A DNA stretch of 64,000 bases from Bacteroides sp. (GTDB lineage Bacteria > Bacteroidota > Bacteroidia > Bacteroidales > Bacteroidaceae): assembly GCA_017992695.1 (NCBI GenBank), contig JAGOOC010000003.1:62001-126000 (forward strand). The letters are read 5' to 3'. Below the pieces are notes generated by a model. The model had not been told where the DNA came from, searched no databases, and saw only the letters and a list, made by a program, of their open reading frames with translations. The position numbers were made by a program, and so were the translations under genes. Below are positions 24,766-34,147 of this stretch, piece by piece; the first letter of the stretch is position 1; each line of letters starts with the position of its first letter.

Positions 24766-24781
24766 TGGCATACCTTTGGCA
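24766..24781 (+). promoter_or_regulatory. Sigma-54 (-24/-12) promoter of kdpF
   Basis: TTGGCATACCTTTGGCA has GG at 24767-24768 and GC at 24779-24780, exactly 12 bp apart, as in the consensus TGGCAC-N5-TTGC. It is 62 bp upstream of kdpF and directly downstream of a sigma-54 activator gene. One of the two T residues before the -12 GC is G. Confidence 0.72.
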
Positions 24782-24841
24782 AGAGAAGATGCGTAACCGC
24801 ATAAAGTATAAACAATAAAACAGGTAAAAACAAAAGAGATT

Positions 24842-24922
24842 ATGTACGCAGCACTATTTTTAGTAGGTATCGCCCTCTTCGGCTATTTGATATACGTACT
24901 TATCAAACCCGAAAAGTTTTAA
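24842..24922 (+). CDS. kdpF: KdpF, small subunit of the potassium-transporting ATPase
   Basis: A 26-residue single-helix membrane peptide (MYAALFLVGIALFGYLIYVL, then IKPEKF), typical of KdpF, which stabilises the KdpABC complex. It sits directly before kdpA behind the sigma-54-type promoter. Too short for automatic gene finding, but its position and the terminal KPEKF support it. Confidence 0.88.
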   Translation: MYAALFLVGIALFGYLIYVLIKPEKF

Positions 24923-24946
24923 CCATACAAGCAGTAAAGAAAAGCA

Positions 24947-26653
24947 ATGAATACAGAAGTAATAGGTATTGGCTAGCAGGTTCTCTTGATGATAGCGTTG
25001 AGCTATCCGTTGGGACGTTACCTGGCCAAGGTTTACAAAGGAGAGAAAACAGGATTGGACTTCATGCAGCCCATCGAGACCTTTATTTATAAGATAAGTG
25101 GCATCGACCCCAAAGAGGAGATGGATTGGAAGGCGTTCGTCAAGGCACTATTGGTGGTGAACGGCTTCTGGTTGGTTTGGGGCATGGTGCTGTTGCTCTC
25201 GCAAGGTTGGCTTCCGCTCAACCCCGATGGAAATGCGGCACAGTCGTTCGATCAGGCGCTGAATACCTCCATCAGTTTTCTGGTGAACTGTAACCTGCAA
25301 CATTACAGTGGTGAAACGGGACTGACCTATTTCACACAACTGTTTGTTGTCATGTTCTTTCAGTTCATCACCGCCGCTACCGGTATGGCTGCTCTGGCCG
25401 GAGTCATGAAAGCCATGGCTGCGAAAACCACCCAAACCATTGGCAACTTTTGGCAACTGCTGGTGGTCAGCATCACCCGTGTGTTGTTGCCCCTGTCGCT
25501 GATCGTCGGTTTTGTCTTGATTCTTCAAGGCGTACCGATGGGCTTTGACGGCGCAATGAAACTAACCACCCTCGAAGGTGCCGAGCAAATTGTCTCACAA
25601 GGCCCCACGGCAGCCATCGTGCCCATCAAACAGTTGGGAACCAATGGCGGAGGCTACTTTGGCGCAAACGCTTCGCATCCGCTCGAGAACCCTTCCTACC
25701 TCACCAATATGCTCGAGTGCTGGTCTATTATGATCATCCCCATGGCGATGATCTTCGGGTTGGGCTTTTACCTCAAACGCAAGAAGCTGGCTTTCATCAT
25801 TTACGGTGTCATGCTTTTGGCCTATCTCTTGGGCGTGGGGGCAAGTACATACATCGAGATGAAAGGCAATCCGCGCATTGACGCCTTGGGAATAGCGCAA
25901 ACGGGAGGTGCCATGGAGGGCAAGGAGGTTCGCATCGGATCGGGTGCTACCGCTCTGTGGGGTGTAACTACAACGGCCACCTCCAACGGCTCGGTCAATG
26001 GCATGCACGACTCCATGATGCCCCTTTCGGGCACAATTCAGCTGCTCAATATGCAAATCAATACTTGGTTTGGCGGAGTAGGGGTGGGGTTCCTCAACTA
26101 TTATACGTTTATCATCATCGCCGTGTTTATCAGCGGACTGATGGTGGGGCGCACCCCCGAGTTTCTGGGCAAGAAGGTCGAAGCCCGCGAAATGAAGATA
26201 GCCACCTTGGTGGCCCTGCTCCATCCGTTTGTTATTCTGGTGGGTACGGCACTGTCGACTTACCTCTTTGTGCATGCCCCCGGCTTCGTAGCCGGAGAGG
26301 GTGGTTGGCTCAACAACCCCGGCTTTCATGGTTTTAGCGAGCAGTTCTACGAATTCACCTCCTGTGCGGCCAACAATGGTTCGGGCTTCGAGGGACTGGG
26401 CGATAACACCCCGTTTTGGAACTATGCCTGCGCCGTGGTGCTCCTTGTGAGCCGTTACCTTCCCCTCATCGGGCAGGTGGCCATTGCCGGTATACTGGCC
26501 AAGAAGAAATTTATCCCCGAGAGTTCGGGTACACTGCAAACCGATACCGTAACGTTTGGACTGATGACTTTGGCCGTCATTGTGATCATCGCTGCGCTCT
26601 CTTTCTTCCCGGCACATGTGCTGAGCACCCTGGCAGAGCAGTTAAGTATGTAA
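24947..26653 (+). CDS. kdpA: KdpA, potassium-translocating subunit, with an in-frame TAG at codon 10
   Basis: Potassium-binding channel subunit of the Kdp P-type ATPase. The original start ATG at 24947 reads MNTEVIGIG, then TAG (24974-24976), then [15 protein letters not shown] in the same frame to 26653. Filters typical of KdpA are present ([33 protein letters not shown] in parts, NNGSGFEGL). The TAG probably replaced TGG (Trp). Translation could restart at TTG 24986 or ATG 24989, removing most of helix 1's first turn; no good ribosome site precedes either. Everything after is intact for about 555 codons. A sequencing error cannot be excluded. Kdp genes following it are intact, so the mutation may be recent or a read error. 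Confidence 0.75.
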
Positions 26654-26676
26654 TCAACGAAGAGATTAAAAAGAGT

Positions 26677-28710
26677 ATGAAAGAGAATAAAACCGCTTCT
26701 TTGTTTCAGAAGGAGCAAGTCAAAGAGAGCTTCAAGCAGTCGTTTGTGAAGCTCCATCCGCGGATGATGATTAAGAATCCGATTATGTTTACTGTAGAGA
26801 TAGCCACACTGGTGATGCTGTTGGTCACCCTTTACTCCATTACGAACAGTTCGCAAGGTTCGTTTGGCTATAACTTGGCGGTGTTTATCATCCTGTTTAC
26901 CACCCTGCTGTTTGCCAATTTTGCTGAGGCCATAGCCGAAGCGCGAGGCAAAGCACAGGCCGACAGCTTGCGCAAAACACGCCAAGAGACCCCCGCCCGT
27001 CTGCTCAGGGGCACGGTAACCGAGAACGTAAGCAGTTCGCAACTCAAAAAAGGAGATGTGTTTGTGTGCGACGCCGGCGATATCATTCCGGCCGACGGTG
27101 AGATTATCGAGGGGTTGGCCTCCATCGACGAGAGTGCCATTACGGGCGAGTCGGCTCCGGTGATTCGCGAAGCCGGAGGCGACAAAAGCTCGGTGACGGG
27201 AGGTACCAAGGTGCTTTCGGATCAGATCAAAGTAATGGTAACCACACAACCCGGCGAGAGCTTTCTCGACAAGATGATTGCCTTGGTAGAGGGAGCATCG
27301 CGCAAGAAAACGCCAAACGAAATTGCCTTAACCATTCTGCTGGCAGGGTTCACCCTGGTGTTTGTCATTGTGTGCATCACCCTAAAGCCTTTTGCCGATT
27401 ACAGCGGGGCGGTGATTACCATTGCCTCTTACATTTCACTGTTTGTCTGCCTCATTCCCACCACCATCGGTGGGTTGCTCTCTGCCATTGGTATTGCCGG
27501 CATGGATCGTGCCTTGCGGGCCAACGTCATCACCAAGTCGGGCAAGGCGGTAGAGACAGCCGGAGACATCGACACCCTGTTGCTCGACAAAACGGGTACG
27601 ATTACCATCGGGAACCGTAAGGCCACGAAGTTCTATCCGGTCGACGGAGTCGATGAGCGCAGCTTCATTGAAACCTGCCTGCTCTCCTCGCTTTCGGACG
27701 AAACGCCCGAGGGAAAGTCGGTCATCGAACTGGGACGCGATGCGGGTTTTCGCATGCGCAACCTGCGCACCACCGGTGCTCGCCTCATTAAGTTTACCGC
27801 CGAAACCAAATGCTCGGGGGTAGACTTGGTCGATGGCACACAGATTCGTAAAGGGGCTTTCGATGCCATTCGCAAGATAGCCGAATCAGCCGGAAACAGC
27901 TTTCCACCGGAGACCGAAGCGGCCATTACGGCGATCTCGAGCAACGGTGGCACACCCTTAGTCGTATCGGTCAACCGACAGATAACGGGGGTTATCGAGT
28001 TGCAGGATGTCATCAAACCGGGCATTCAAGAGCGGTTTCAACGCTTGCGCAAGATGGGGGTGAAAACCGTGATGGTGACGGGCGACAATCCGCTTACGGC
28101 CCGCTACATTGCCGAGATAGCAGGAGTCGATGACTTTATTGCCGAGGCCAAACCCGAGGACAAGATGAACTACATCAAGCGCGAACAAGAGGCGGGTAAA
28201 CTGGTGGCGATGATGGGCGATGGAACCAACGATGCCCCTGCCTTGGCACAAGCCAACGTAGGGGTGGCGATGAACAGCGGCACGCAAGCAGCCAAAGAGG
28301 CCGGCAACATGGTCGATCTGGATAACGACCCCACGAAGCTGATTGAAATTGTGGAGATCGGTAAGCAGTTGCTGATGACCCGCGGCACGCTCACCACCTT
28401 CTCTATTGCCAACGACGTGGCCAAATACTTTGCCATCGTGCCTGCCCTGTTTATGGTGGCCATTCCCCAACTGGCTGCACTCAACATCATGGGCTTGCAC
28501 TCGCCCGAAAGCGCCATCTTGTCGGCAGTGATTTTCAATGCCATTATCATTCCTGTACTGATTCCGTTGGCACTGAAAGGGGTGCAGTATAAACCCATCG
28601 GAGCGAGTGCTTTGCTTCGTCGCAACTTGCTCATTTACGGGCTGGGGGGGATGATTGTTCCATTCGTTGGCATCAAACTCATCGACTTAGTGGTGGGGCT
28701 GTTTGTTTAA
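26677..28710 (+). CDS. kdpB: KdpB, P-type ATPase subunit
   Basis: Catalytic subunit powering potassium uptake, 677 aa, standard length. Motifs: ITGESAPV near residue 150 (A domain), phosphorylated Asp in [13 protein letters not shown] near 305, [13 protein letters not shown] near 510, [12 protein letters not shown] near 465. The start ATG at 26677 gives [14 protein letters not shown]; the longer frame reaching back to 26416 lies inside kdpA and is rejected. It begins 23 bp after kdpA. Confidence 0.97.
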   Translation: MKENKTASLFQKEQVKESFKQSFVKLHPRMMIKNPIMFTVEIATLVMLLVTLYSITNSSQGSFGYNLAVFIILFTTLLFANFAEAIAEARGKAQADSLRKTRQETPARLLRGTVTENVSSSQLKKGDVFVCDAGDIIPADGEIIEGLASIDESAITGESAPVIREAGGDKSSVTGGTKVLSDQIKVMVTTQPGESFLDKMIALVEGASRKKTPNEIALTILLAGFTLVFVIVCITLKPFADYSGAVITIASYISLFVCLIPTTIGGLLSAIGIAGMDRALRANVITKSGKAVETAGDIDTLLLDKTGTITIGNRKATKFYPVDGVDERSFIETCLLSSLSDETPEGKSVIELGRDAGFRMRNLRTTGARLIKFTAETKCSGVDLVDGTQIRKGAFDAIRKIAESAGNSFPPETEAAITAISSNGGTPLVVSVNRQITGVIELQDVIKPGIQERFQRLRKMGVKTVMVTGDNPLTARYIAEIAGVDDFIAEAKPEDKMNYIKREQEAGKLVAMMGDGTNDAPALAQANVGVAMNSGTQAAKEAGNMVDLDNDPTKLIEIVEIGKQLLMTRGTLTTFSIANDVAKYFAIVPALFMVAIPQLAALNIMGLHSPESAILSAVIFNAIIIPVLIPLALKGVQYKPIGASALLRRNLLIYGLGGMIVPFVGIKLIDLVVGLFV

Positions 28711-28744
28711 AGCAAAGGTTTAGGATCATAAAAAGAAATAGAAA

Positions 28745-29323
28745 ATGAAGAATGTAATGAAGTCCATCAAGATCACACTGGCCCTGTGCCTTTTTCTTGG
28801 GGTATTCTATGTGTTAGCGCTCTGGGCTTTTGCTCAGGTGGCAGGTCCCAATAGCGGCAATGCCGAGGTGATAACTGTTAACGGTCGCGTGGTAGGTGCT
28901 TCCCAAGTGGGGCAGCTGTTTACCAAAGAGATTTACTTTTGGGGGCGACCCTCTGCTGCCCGAAACGGTTACAATGCCGGTCGTTCGGGCGGTAGCAACA
29001 AAGGCGCTACCAACGAGGCTTACCTGGCCGAAGTGGAAGCTCGTGTCGATACCTTTTTGGTGCACCATCCCTACTTGAAGCGCAAAGACGTGCCGGCCGA
29101 GATGGTTACGGCAAGCGCCTCTGGGCTCGATCCTCACCTCACACCGGCTTGTGCTTATGTGCAAGCGAAGCGTGTGGCCGATGCACGTGGCATGAGCGAG
29201 GCCGAAGTGAAAGCCTTGGTAGACAAGTGGGTTGAAAAACCCCTATTGGGGCTCTTCGGAACCGAGAAGGTCAATGTATTGAAACTAAATGTAGCACTGG
29301 ATGAAGCGGCAGGCCGGCACTAA
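28745..29323 (+). CDS. kdpC: KdpC, potassium-transporting ATPase subunit C
   Basis: Assembly subunit, 192 aa, with one N-terminal helix (about 8-30) and a periplasmic domain containing YFWGRPSAA near residue 60, SGLDPHLTPACAYVQAKRVA near 126 and LLGLFGTEKVNVLKLNVALD near 165-185, the family landmarks. It starts 34 bp after kdpB. Confidence 0.96.
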   Translation: MKNVMKSIKITLALCLFLGVFYVLALWAFAQVAGPNSGNAEVITVNGRVVGASQVGQLFTKEIYFWGRPSAARNGYNAGRSGGSNKGATNEAYLAEVEARVDTFLVHHPYLKRKDVPAEMVTASASGLDPHLTPACAYVQAKRVADARGMSEAEVKALVDKWVEKPLLGLFGTEKVNVLKLNVALDEAAGRH

Positions 29324-29367
29324 GCCCCAAGCCCCAAGCTGAACCAGTTGATAAAGAGAGGAACGCC

Positions 29368-30498
29368 ATGAGCATGAATAGAGAAGAGAACGTACAGCAT
29401 TTTCTCGACCTGATACAGAAATCGCGTCGGGGAAAATTCAAGATCTACGTAGGCATGATAGCCGGCGTGGGTAAAACCTATCGCATGCTGCAAGAGGTAC
29501 GCGAACTGATGGACAGTGGCGTGGATGTGCAGATCGGTTATGTGGAGACCCACGGACGTGCGGCAACGGAAGCGCTGCTCGACGGCTTGCCCGTTATTCC
29601 TCGCCGAAAGATATTCTACAAAGGTAAGGAGTTGGAGGAGATGGATCTTGAAGCCATTATTCGCCTGCATCCCGAGATCGTGATTGTAGACGAACTGGCG
29701 CATACCAATGTGGAAGGTTCGGTCAACGAGAAGCGTTGGCAAGATGTGATGGCACTGCTCGATGCGGGCATTAACGTGATTTCGGCCGTCAACATTCAGC
29801 ACATCGAGGGGTTGAACGAAGAGGTGCAAGCACTTTCGGGCATTGAGGTCAAGGAGCGCATCCCCGATAGTGTGCTCGAAGAGGCAGACGAGGTGGTGAA
29901 TATCGACCTCACCGCCGAGGAGCTGATTACGCGACTGAAATCCGGAAAGATCTATCGCCCCGAGAAGATTCAGCTGGCACTGAATAACTTTTTTAAGACC
30001 GAGAATATTCTTCAATTGCGCGAATTGGCGTTGAAGGAGGTGGCCCTGCGGGTGGAGAAGAAGGTAGAAAGCGAGATTACCAATATCGGACAGAGTTTTC
30101 GGCACGAACGATTTATGGCTTGCATCAGTAGTCATGAGCAGACACCGCGGCGCATCATTCGCAAAGCAGCTCGACTGGCCACGCGCTACAACACCTCCTT
30201 CGTTGCCCTGTATGTGCAAACCCCCGGCGAAAGCGTGGAGCGCATTGACTTGGCGCGACAGCGGCATCTGCTCAATCACTTTAAATTGGTCACCGAGCTT
30301 GGCGGAGAGGTGGTGCAGGTGCAATCGCGCGATGTGCTCGGGAGCATTGTGACGGTGTGCAGCGAGAAACAGATTACCACCGTTTGCATGGGTAGCCCGA
30401 GGCTTCGTTTTCCTGCTGTGCTTTGTCGGTTACTGAGCTATCGAAAATTTGCGAAGGAACTGGCTAAAGCTAACATCGATTTGATTATACTTGCATAA
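29368..30498 (+). CDS. KdpD N-terminal sensor module (KdpD and Usp domains, no kinase)
   Basis: Cytoplasmic sensor of 376 aa. The KdpD domain (about 20-240) has Walker A GVGKTYRML near 36, VDELAHTNVEGS near 105 and SAVNIQHIEGLNEEV near 135. A universal-stress (Usp) domain follows (about 250-370). The membrane segments and histidine kinase of KdpD are missing here and encoded by the next gene. In E. coli KdpD is one chain, whereas here sensor and kinase are separate; they are probably partner subunits rather than a broken gene, as both are intact and 11 bp apart. Confidence 0.88.
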   Translation: MSMNREENVQHFLDLIQKSRRGKFKIYVGMIAGVGKTYRMLQEVRELMDSGVDVQIGYVETHGRAATEALLDGLPVIPRRKIFYKGKELEEMDLEAIIRLHPEIVIVDELAHTNVEGSVNEKRWQDVMALLDAGINVISAVNIQHIEGLNEEVQALSGIEVKERIPDSVLEEADEVVNIDLTAEELITRLKSGKIYRPEKIQLALNNFFKTENILQLRELALKEVALRVEKKVESEITNIGQSFRHERFMACISSHEQTPRRIIRKAARLATRYNTSFVALYVQTPGESVERIDLARQRHLLNHFKLVTELGGEVVQVQSRDVLGSIVTVCSEKQITTVCMGSPRLRFPAVLCRLLSYRKFAKELAKANIDLIILA

Positions 30499-30509
30499 AA
30501 TTTGTCGTT

Positions 30510-31955
30510 ATGAATATTAAAACGAAGCTTCTGCTTGGCGTGGGGCTGCTGGCCGGAATGATTATCCTGCTGGTTATCTTCTCTGTAGTTAACTTGGAAC
30601 TGCTTACGGCTACCGAGCCCAATAGCCCTGAGGCACTCCCTGCTTTGCAGCGTGCGTTGCTGTGGATCTCGATCATTGGGGGTGTTTGTATCGTGATCAG
30701 TCTGTTTCTGTTTGCTTGGTTGCCCCGCTCCATCGACAAGCCCATCAAAATGCTTACCCGAGGCATTCTCGAGATAGCCAATCACAACTACGATAAGCGC
30801 CTTGAACTGAATAACAATGAAGAGTTTAGCGAGGTCGTCGATGGATTCAATCGCATGGCCGAGCACCTGACCGAGTACCGCCTCAGTACGTTGTCTGATA
30901 TCCTATCGGCCAAGAAGTTTCTCGAAGCCATTGTCAACAGCATCAACGACCCCATCATCGGGCTGAATAGAGAGCGTGAGGTTCTCTTTATCAACAACGA
31001 AGCACTCAACGTGCTCAATTTAAAACGAGAGCATGTCATCCGCCACTCTGCCGAAGAACTTTCGTTGAAGAACGATCTCTTGCGCCGCCTCATTCGCGAA
31101 CTGGTTACACCCGGACAGAAGAAGGAGCCACTCAAGATTTATGCCGACAACAAGGAGAGCTACTTCAAGGCATTCTATATCCCCATTGTGAGCGGGAGTA
31201 CGGAAGGTGTCCCTGCTCAATCGGCTAATCTGGGCGATGTGATTCTGCTGAAGAACATCACCGAGTTTACCGAGCTTGATTCGGCCAAAACCACCTTCAT
31301 CTCTACCATCTCGCACGAACTGAAAACGCCTATTTCGGCCATCTTAATGAGTCTGCAACTGCTCGAAGACAAGCGGGTGGGCGAGCTCAACGAAGAGCAG
31401 GTACAGTTGTCGAAAAGCATCAGAGAGAGCAGTGAACGGCTGCTGAATATTACCGGCGAACTGCTTAACCTGACGCAGGTTGAGGCAGGCAAACTGCAAC
31501 TGATGCCGAAAATAACGAAACCAATCGAACTCATCGACTATGCCATCAAGGCCAATCGCGTACAGGCGGATAAGTTTAACATTCAGCTGGAGGTAGCGTA
31601 TCCCGAAGGGAAAGTCAGCAAGCTATTTGTGGATAGTGAGAAGATTGCCTGGGTGCTCACTAACCTGCTGAGCAATGCTATTCGCTACTCTAAGGAGAAT
31701 AGCCGTGTGATTATTGGTGCCCGTCAAGATGGTGAATACATCGAGCTCTTTGTGAAAGATTTTGGTAAAGGCATCGATCCGCGCTACCACCAGAGTATCT
31801 TCGATCGCTACTTCCGCGTGCCGGGCACCAAGGTGCAAGGAAGCGGATTGGGGCTTTCGATCTCGAAAGACTTTGTGGAGGCGCACGGCGGCACGCTTAC
31901 TGTAGAGAGCGAGTTGGGTAAAGGCAGCCGATTTGTGATTAGGTTAAAGACCTAA
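30510..31955 (+). CDS. Membrane histidine kinase of the kdp locus
   Basis: Inner-membrane sensor kinase of 481 aa: two helices (about 7-30 and 52-75) around a short periplasmic loop, a HAMP-like region (about 76-125), a PAS domain (about 130-240), a HisKA box FISTISHELKTPISAILMSL near 258 with the phospho-acceptor His, and an ATPase domain with NLLSNAIRYS near 386, DFGKGID near 415 and GSGLGLSI near 440. It follows the KdpD sensor gene by 11 bp and presumably phosphorylates the NtrC-type regulator upstream of kdp. The kinase-sensor split is discussed under findings. Confidence 0.92.
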   Translation: MNIKTKLLLGVGLLAGMIILLVIFSVVNLELLTATEPNSPEALPALQRALLWISIIGGVCIVISLFLFAWLPRSIDKPIKMLTRGILEIANHNYDKRLELNNNEEFSEVVDGFNRMAEHLTEYRLSTLSDILSAKKFLEAIVNSINDPIIGLNREREVLFINNEALNVLNLKREHVIRHSAEELSLKNDLLRRLIRELVTPGQKKEPLKIYADNKESYFKAFYIPIVSGSTEGVPAQSANLGDVILLKNITEFTELDSAKTTFISTISHELKTPISAILMSLQLLEDKRVGELNEEQVQLSKSIRESSERLLNITGELLNLTQVEAGKLQLMPKITKPIELIDYAIKANRVQADKFNIQLEVAYPEGKVSKLFVDSEKIAWVLTNLLSNAIRYSKENSRVIIGARQDGEYIELFVKDFGKGIDPRYHQSIFDRYFRVPGTKVQGSGLGLSISKDFVEAHGGTLTVESELGKGSRFVIRLKT

Positions 31956-31957
31956 CA

Positions 31958-32031
31958 ACGAATGGGTCGGAATCTTGCGAGGCAAAAGTTTTGATCCTTT
32001 GTGCCTTGGAAGGTTCCGACCCATTCGTCTT
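31958..32031 (+). terminator. Terminator hairpin after the kdp operon
   Basis: 15-nt perfect arms (31958-31972 and 32014-32028) enclose a secondary short stem (GAGGCA with TGCCTT); CTTTT follows the right arm. It separates the kdp operon from the converging ECF sigma operon, whose last gene ends at 32149. The other half of the gap (32032-32148) shows only a run of repeated short words and no gene. Confidence 0.75.
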
Positions 32032-32148
32032 TTGATTTCATGCTTCGAGCGGTTTGTTGCTTTGTTTGAAGCAGTTTATTGCTCAGCTAATGCGCCCTTA
32101 GAGCTAGTACGAACTTAGCGTTAACGTAGCCTAACTGTTAACGCGCTC

Positions 32149-32721
32149 TTACTGTTGCTGTGGCTGTGCAGGTTGAACCTGGCGTCTGTGAGCCGGGTTA
32201 TGTCCTTGTCGGGCTTTTCCCTGCTTGCGTTGGCTAAACTCCCGCTTGAACTTGTCGGCATTGCCTCTTTCCGTTTGGTAAATCTTTGCGATCTGTTTCG
32301 GAGTCAGTAGCTTGCGGAATTCGTTGTAATATTTCTCACGAATATCCAGTATCTTGCGACTTTGGGCAAACTGCTCTTTAATCTGTTTCTCTACCTCAGC
32401 ATCCGTAAGCACCGGTTTTACGGCCGGTTTGGCCTCTGTTGTTTGGTTTCTTACGCCCGAAGGTCTGTTCCCTCTTCCTGCTTGATTCATCACTCTACAT
32501 GCGCGAAGCTCTTCCAAGTATCGGGTGTAGACAGGGGTGAACTTAGCTGCCGTAGCATCATCGAGCATCAGCGCCTTTACCATCTGACTGCTTTGCAACT
32601 GTATCATCTGCTCTTGGGTGGGGCGTTGTTTCCCTGTTCTATCCGCTTTATTTTGAGCAGATAACGTCATTTGGCTTCCTATGAATAAGACGGCCAATAA
32701 TACATACATACTTTTCTTCAT
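32149..32721 (-). CDS. Spy/LTXXQ-like periplasmic protein
   Basis: Predicted periplasmic helical protein, 190 aa, with a signal peptide (about 1-22, ending LSAQ) and a helical body (about 35-160): LDDATAAKFTPVYTRYLEEL near 53, then KQIAKIYQTERGNADKFKRE near 145. This resembles the periplasmic Spy/CpxP-type chaperone or DUF4890 group. Gln/Arg-rich end. It is the last of three genes after an ECF sigma factor and an anti-sigma-like membrane protein, so it is probably a target of that sigma factor. Weak match, by eye. Confidence 0.68.
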   Translation of the reverse strand: MKKSMYVLLAVLFIGSQMTLSAQNKADRTGKQRPTQEQMIQLQSSQMVKALMLDDATAAKFTPVYTRYLEELRACRVMNQAGRGNRPSGVRNQTTEAKPAVKPVLTDAEVEKQIKEQFAQSRKILDIREKYYNEFRKLLTPKQIAKIYQTERGNADKFKREFSQRKQGKARQGHNPAHRRQVQPAQPQQQ

Positions 32722-32746
32722 CGTTGCTTCTTGTTTTAGTTAATTG

Positions 32747-33106
32747 TTAATTTATAAATAAATCGTTGGCTGAGAAGTTGACGAGCTCTTCCAACTCCTC
32801 ATCCGAAAGTTCATTAATCCATTGGTCGGACTGATCGAAACTAGCTTTGACGGTTTCGACAGTCAGCATCTTCGAGGAGGGTGTTGTATCGGTTTCTGTA
32901 TCCCGGATAGAGGGAGCAAACAGAAACCCGATAAACAGTGCTGCAAGGGTTAAGGTAGTAGAGATAATCATTCGCACCTTGCGCTTGCGGCGTTGTAGCT
33001 TCAGAGTGCGCTTAAGCACCTTGTCTTGCATTTGTTCGAAAAAGCCATCAGGCGTACGATAGGGGGTTTGTTTGCCTATGTTATCAAAATCAAAATCCTT
33101 ATTCAT
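32747..33106 (-). CDS. Single-pass membrane protein, likely anti-sigma factor
   Basis: The 119-aa protein has a cytoplasmic N-terminus (about 1-47: DFDNIGKQTPYRTPDGFFEQ, then KLQRRKRKVR, positively charged), one helix (about 48-68), and a periplasmic acidic tail (about 69-119, ELSDEELEELVNFSANDLF). It sits 4 bp after the ECF sigma gene. Position and topology are typical of an anti-sigma factor; the sequence shows no ZAS zinc motif, so the name is an inference from context. Confidence 0.65.
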   Translation of the reverse strand: MNKDFDFDNIGKQTPYRTPDGFFEQMQDKVLKRTLKLQRRKRKVRMIISTTLTLAALFIGFLFAPSIRDTETDTTPSSKMLTVETVKASFDQSDQWINELSDEELEELVNFSANDLFIN

Positions 33107-33110
33107 CCTG

Positions 33111-33647
33111 TTATCTGTTTAATATATACTCTTTTATCTTATTCTTCGCATAGTGATAGTTCACTTTGAGTGTTTCGACCTTGCTGTCTAAAATAGAAGC
33201 AATTTCGTTGTAGTCCAGTTCATCATAATAGCGCAAATGGAACACAATGCGCTGCCTCTCGGGCAGAGACAGTATGGCCTCTTGAAACTTCACCGCCAGC
33301 TCGTTGTCATAATCAATATAGTCGGAGGCTTTGAGCTTATTCATTAACTCTTTCTGAACTTCTTGTTCCGAAATCACTTGCTCGGTGCGTTTATTTAAAA
33401 AGCGGATACACTCGTTGGTTGCTATTCGGTAGATCCACGTGCTCAATGAACTTTCGTTTCGAAATTGATCTAAATGGCGAAACACACGGATGAATACCTC
33501 TTGAAGGATATCCTCTGCCTCTTCGTGAGACACCACCATCCGCCGGATATAGTGATACATCGGCTCTTGAAAGTGATTCATAAGTAACTTGAATCCCTGT
33601 TCGGGGTTCGAAGCACACGTTTCACGGATTTTATCTTCTTTGATCAT
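33111..33647 (-). CDS. ECF-type RNA polymerase sigma factor
   Basis: Group 4 sigma factor, 178 aa. Region 2 (about 20-90) contains EEAEDILQEVFIRVFRHLDQF near 43 and the -10 reader SLSTWIYRIATNECIRFL near 66; region 4 (about 120-178) contains LSLPERQRIVFHLRYYDELDYNEIA in part and the recognition helix SKVETLKVNYHYAKNKIKEY. Transcribed away from the tRNA; its promoter is not obvious. It heads a three-gene operon with the single-pass and Spy-like genes, resembling an envelope stress module. Confidence 0.93.
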   Translation of the reverse strand: MIKEDKIRETCASNPEQGFKLLMNHFQEPMYHYIRRMVVSHEEAEDILQEVFIRVFRHLDQFRNESSLSTWIYRIATNECIRFLNKRTEQVISEQEVQKELMNKLKASDYIDYDNELAVKFQEAILSLPERQRIVFHLRYYDELDYNEIASILDSKVETLKVNYHYAKNKIKEYILNR

Positions 33648-33802
33648 CGATTTTCTTCTGAGCTTTATACGTTAGAACGGATAAGGGGTGTGAAGTTAAA
33701 CTGGAGGCTGCGATTTTTGTATTTATTAAGAGAAGGGCGAAAAGAACGAAACTTCCGAGTGAGGAAAAGCGGAGTGTAGATGGATGGGTATAAAAAAGAA
33801 AA

Positions 33803-33831
33803 ACGCCCAGAGGTGGAAGCCCTCCAAACGT
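33803..33831 (-). terminator. Terminator of tRNA-Met
   Basis: An 11-bp stem with several G-U pairs (33803-33813 with 33821-33831) is followed on the minus strand by TTTTTCTTTTTT. It lies 23 bp past the CCA end of the tRNA. Confidence 0.8.
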
Positions 33832-33853
33832 CTTATCTATAAGTCTTTCGACT

Positions 33854-33930
33854 TGGTAGCGGGACGGAGAATTGAACTCCGGACCTCATGATTATGAATC
33901 ATGCGCTCTAACCAACTGAGCTATCCCGCC
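33854..33930 (-). tRNA. tRNA-Met (CAT anticodon, CCA encoded)
   Basis: 77 nt including the CCA. The acceptor stem pairs GGCGGGA with TCCCGCT, position 1-72 being G-U; discriminator A. The D arm contains AGCTCAGTTGGTTAGAGC; the anticodon loop TTCATAA reads CAT; the T arm is GGAGTTCAATTCTCC. The G1-U72 end and lack of initiator features point to elongator Met; the CAT anticodon could in principle be modified to read Ile AUA, which cannot be excluded from sequence. Confidence 0.95.
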
Positions 33931-33951
33931 ATCATTTCCTGATTGCGGGTG

Positions 33952-33982
33952 CAAAGATATAGCATTTTCTGTAATCACCAAA
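33952..33982 (-). promoter_or_regulatory. Promoter of tRNA-Met
   Basis: On the minus strand TTTG (33979-33982) and TATCTTTG (33952-33959) are 19 nt apart, a textbook match to the Bacteroides -33/-7 consensus. The -7 box is 21 bp before the tRNA 5' end. Confidence 0.8.
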
Positions 33983-34147
33983 ATATTCGATAAAAAAAAC
34001 TCGCTAATCTGTTCTTTTTTCCCTCGAATAGCTCCGGGAAAGATCGTTAGCAGATAGAAATGATGCTTTATGGAATAAAGTAGTTGAAAGATAACATGGA
34101 ATCAGAAAAAAGTATCTATCTTGCTGCACACAAAAGTTAATAAAGCT

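Noticed and set aside
25595-26617. 340-residue minus-strand open frame inside kdpA
   Set aside because: Shadow of kdpA; low-complexity His/Gln-rich translation and no homologue recognised.
29368-31955. Frameshifted single kdpD gene
   Set aside because: Both products are complete, with own starts and separate domain sets; the sensor has no membrane part and the kinase carries its own helices and PAS domain.
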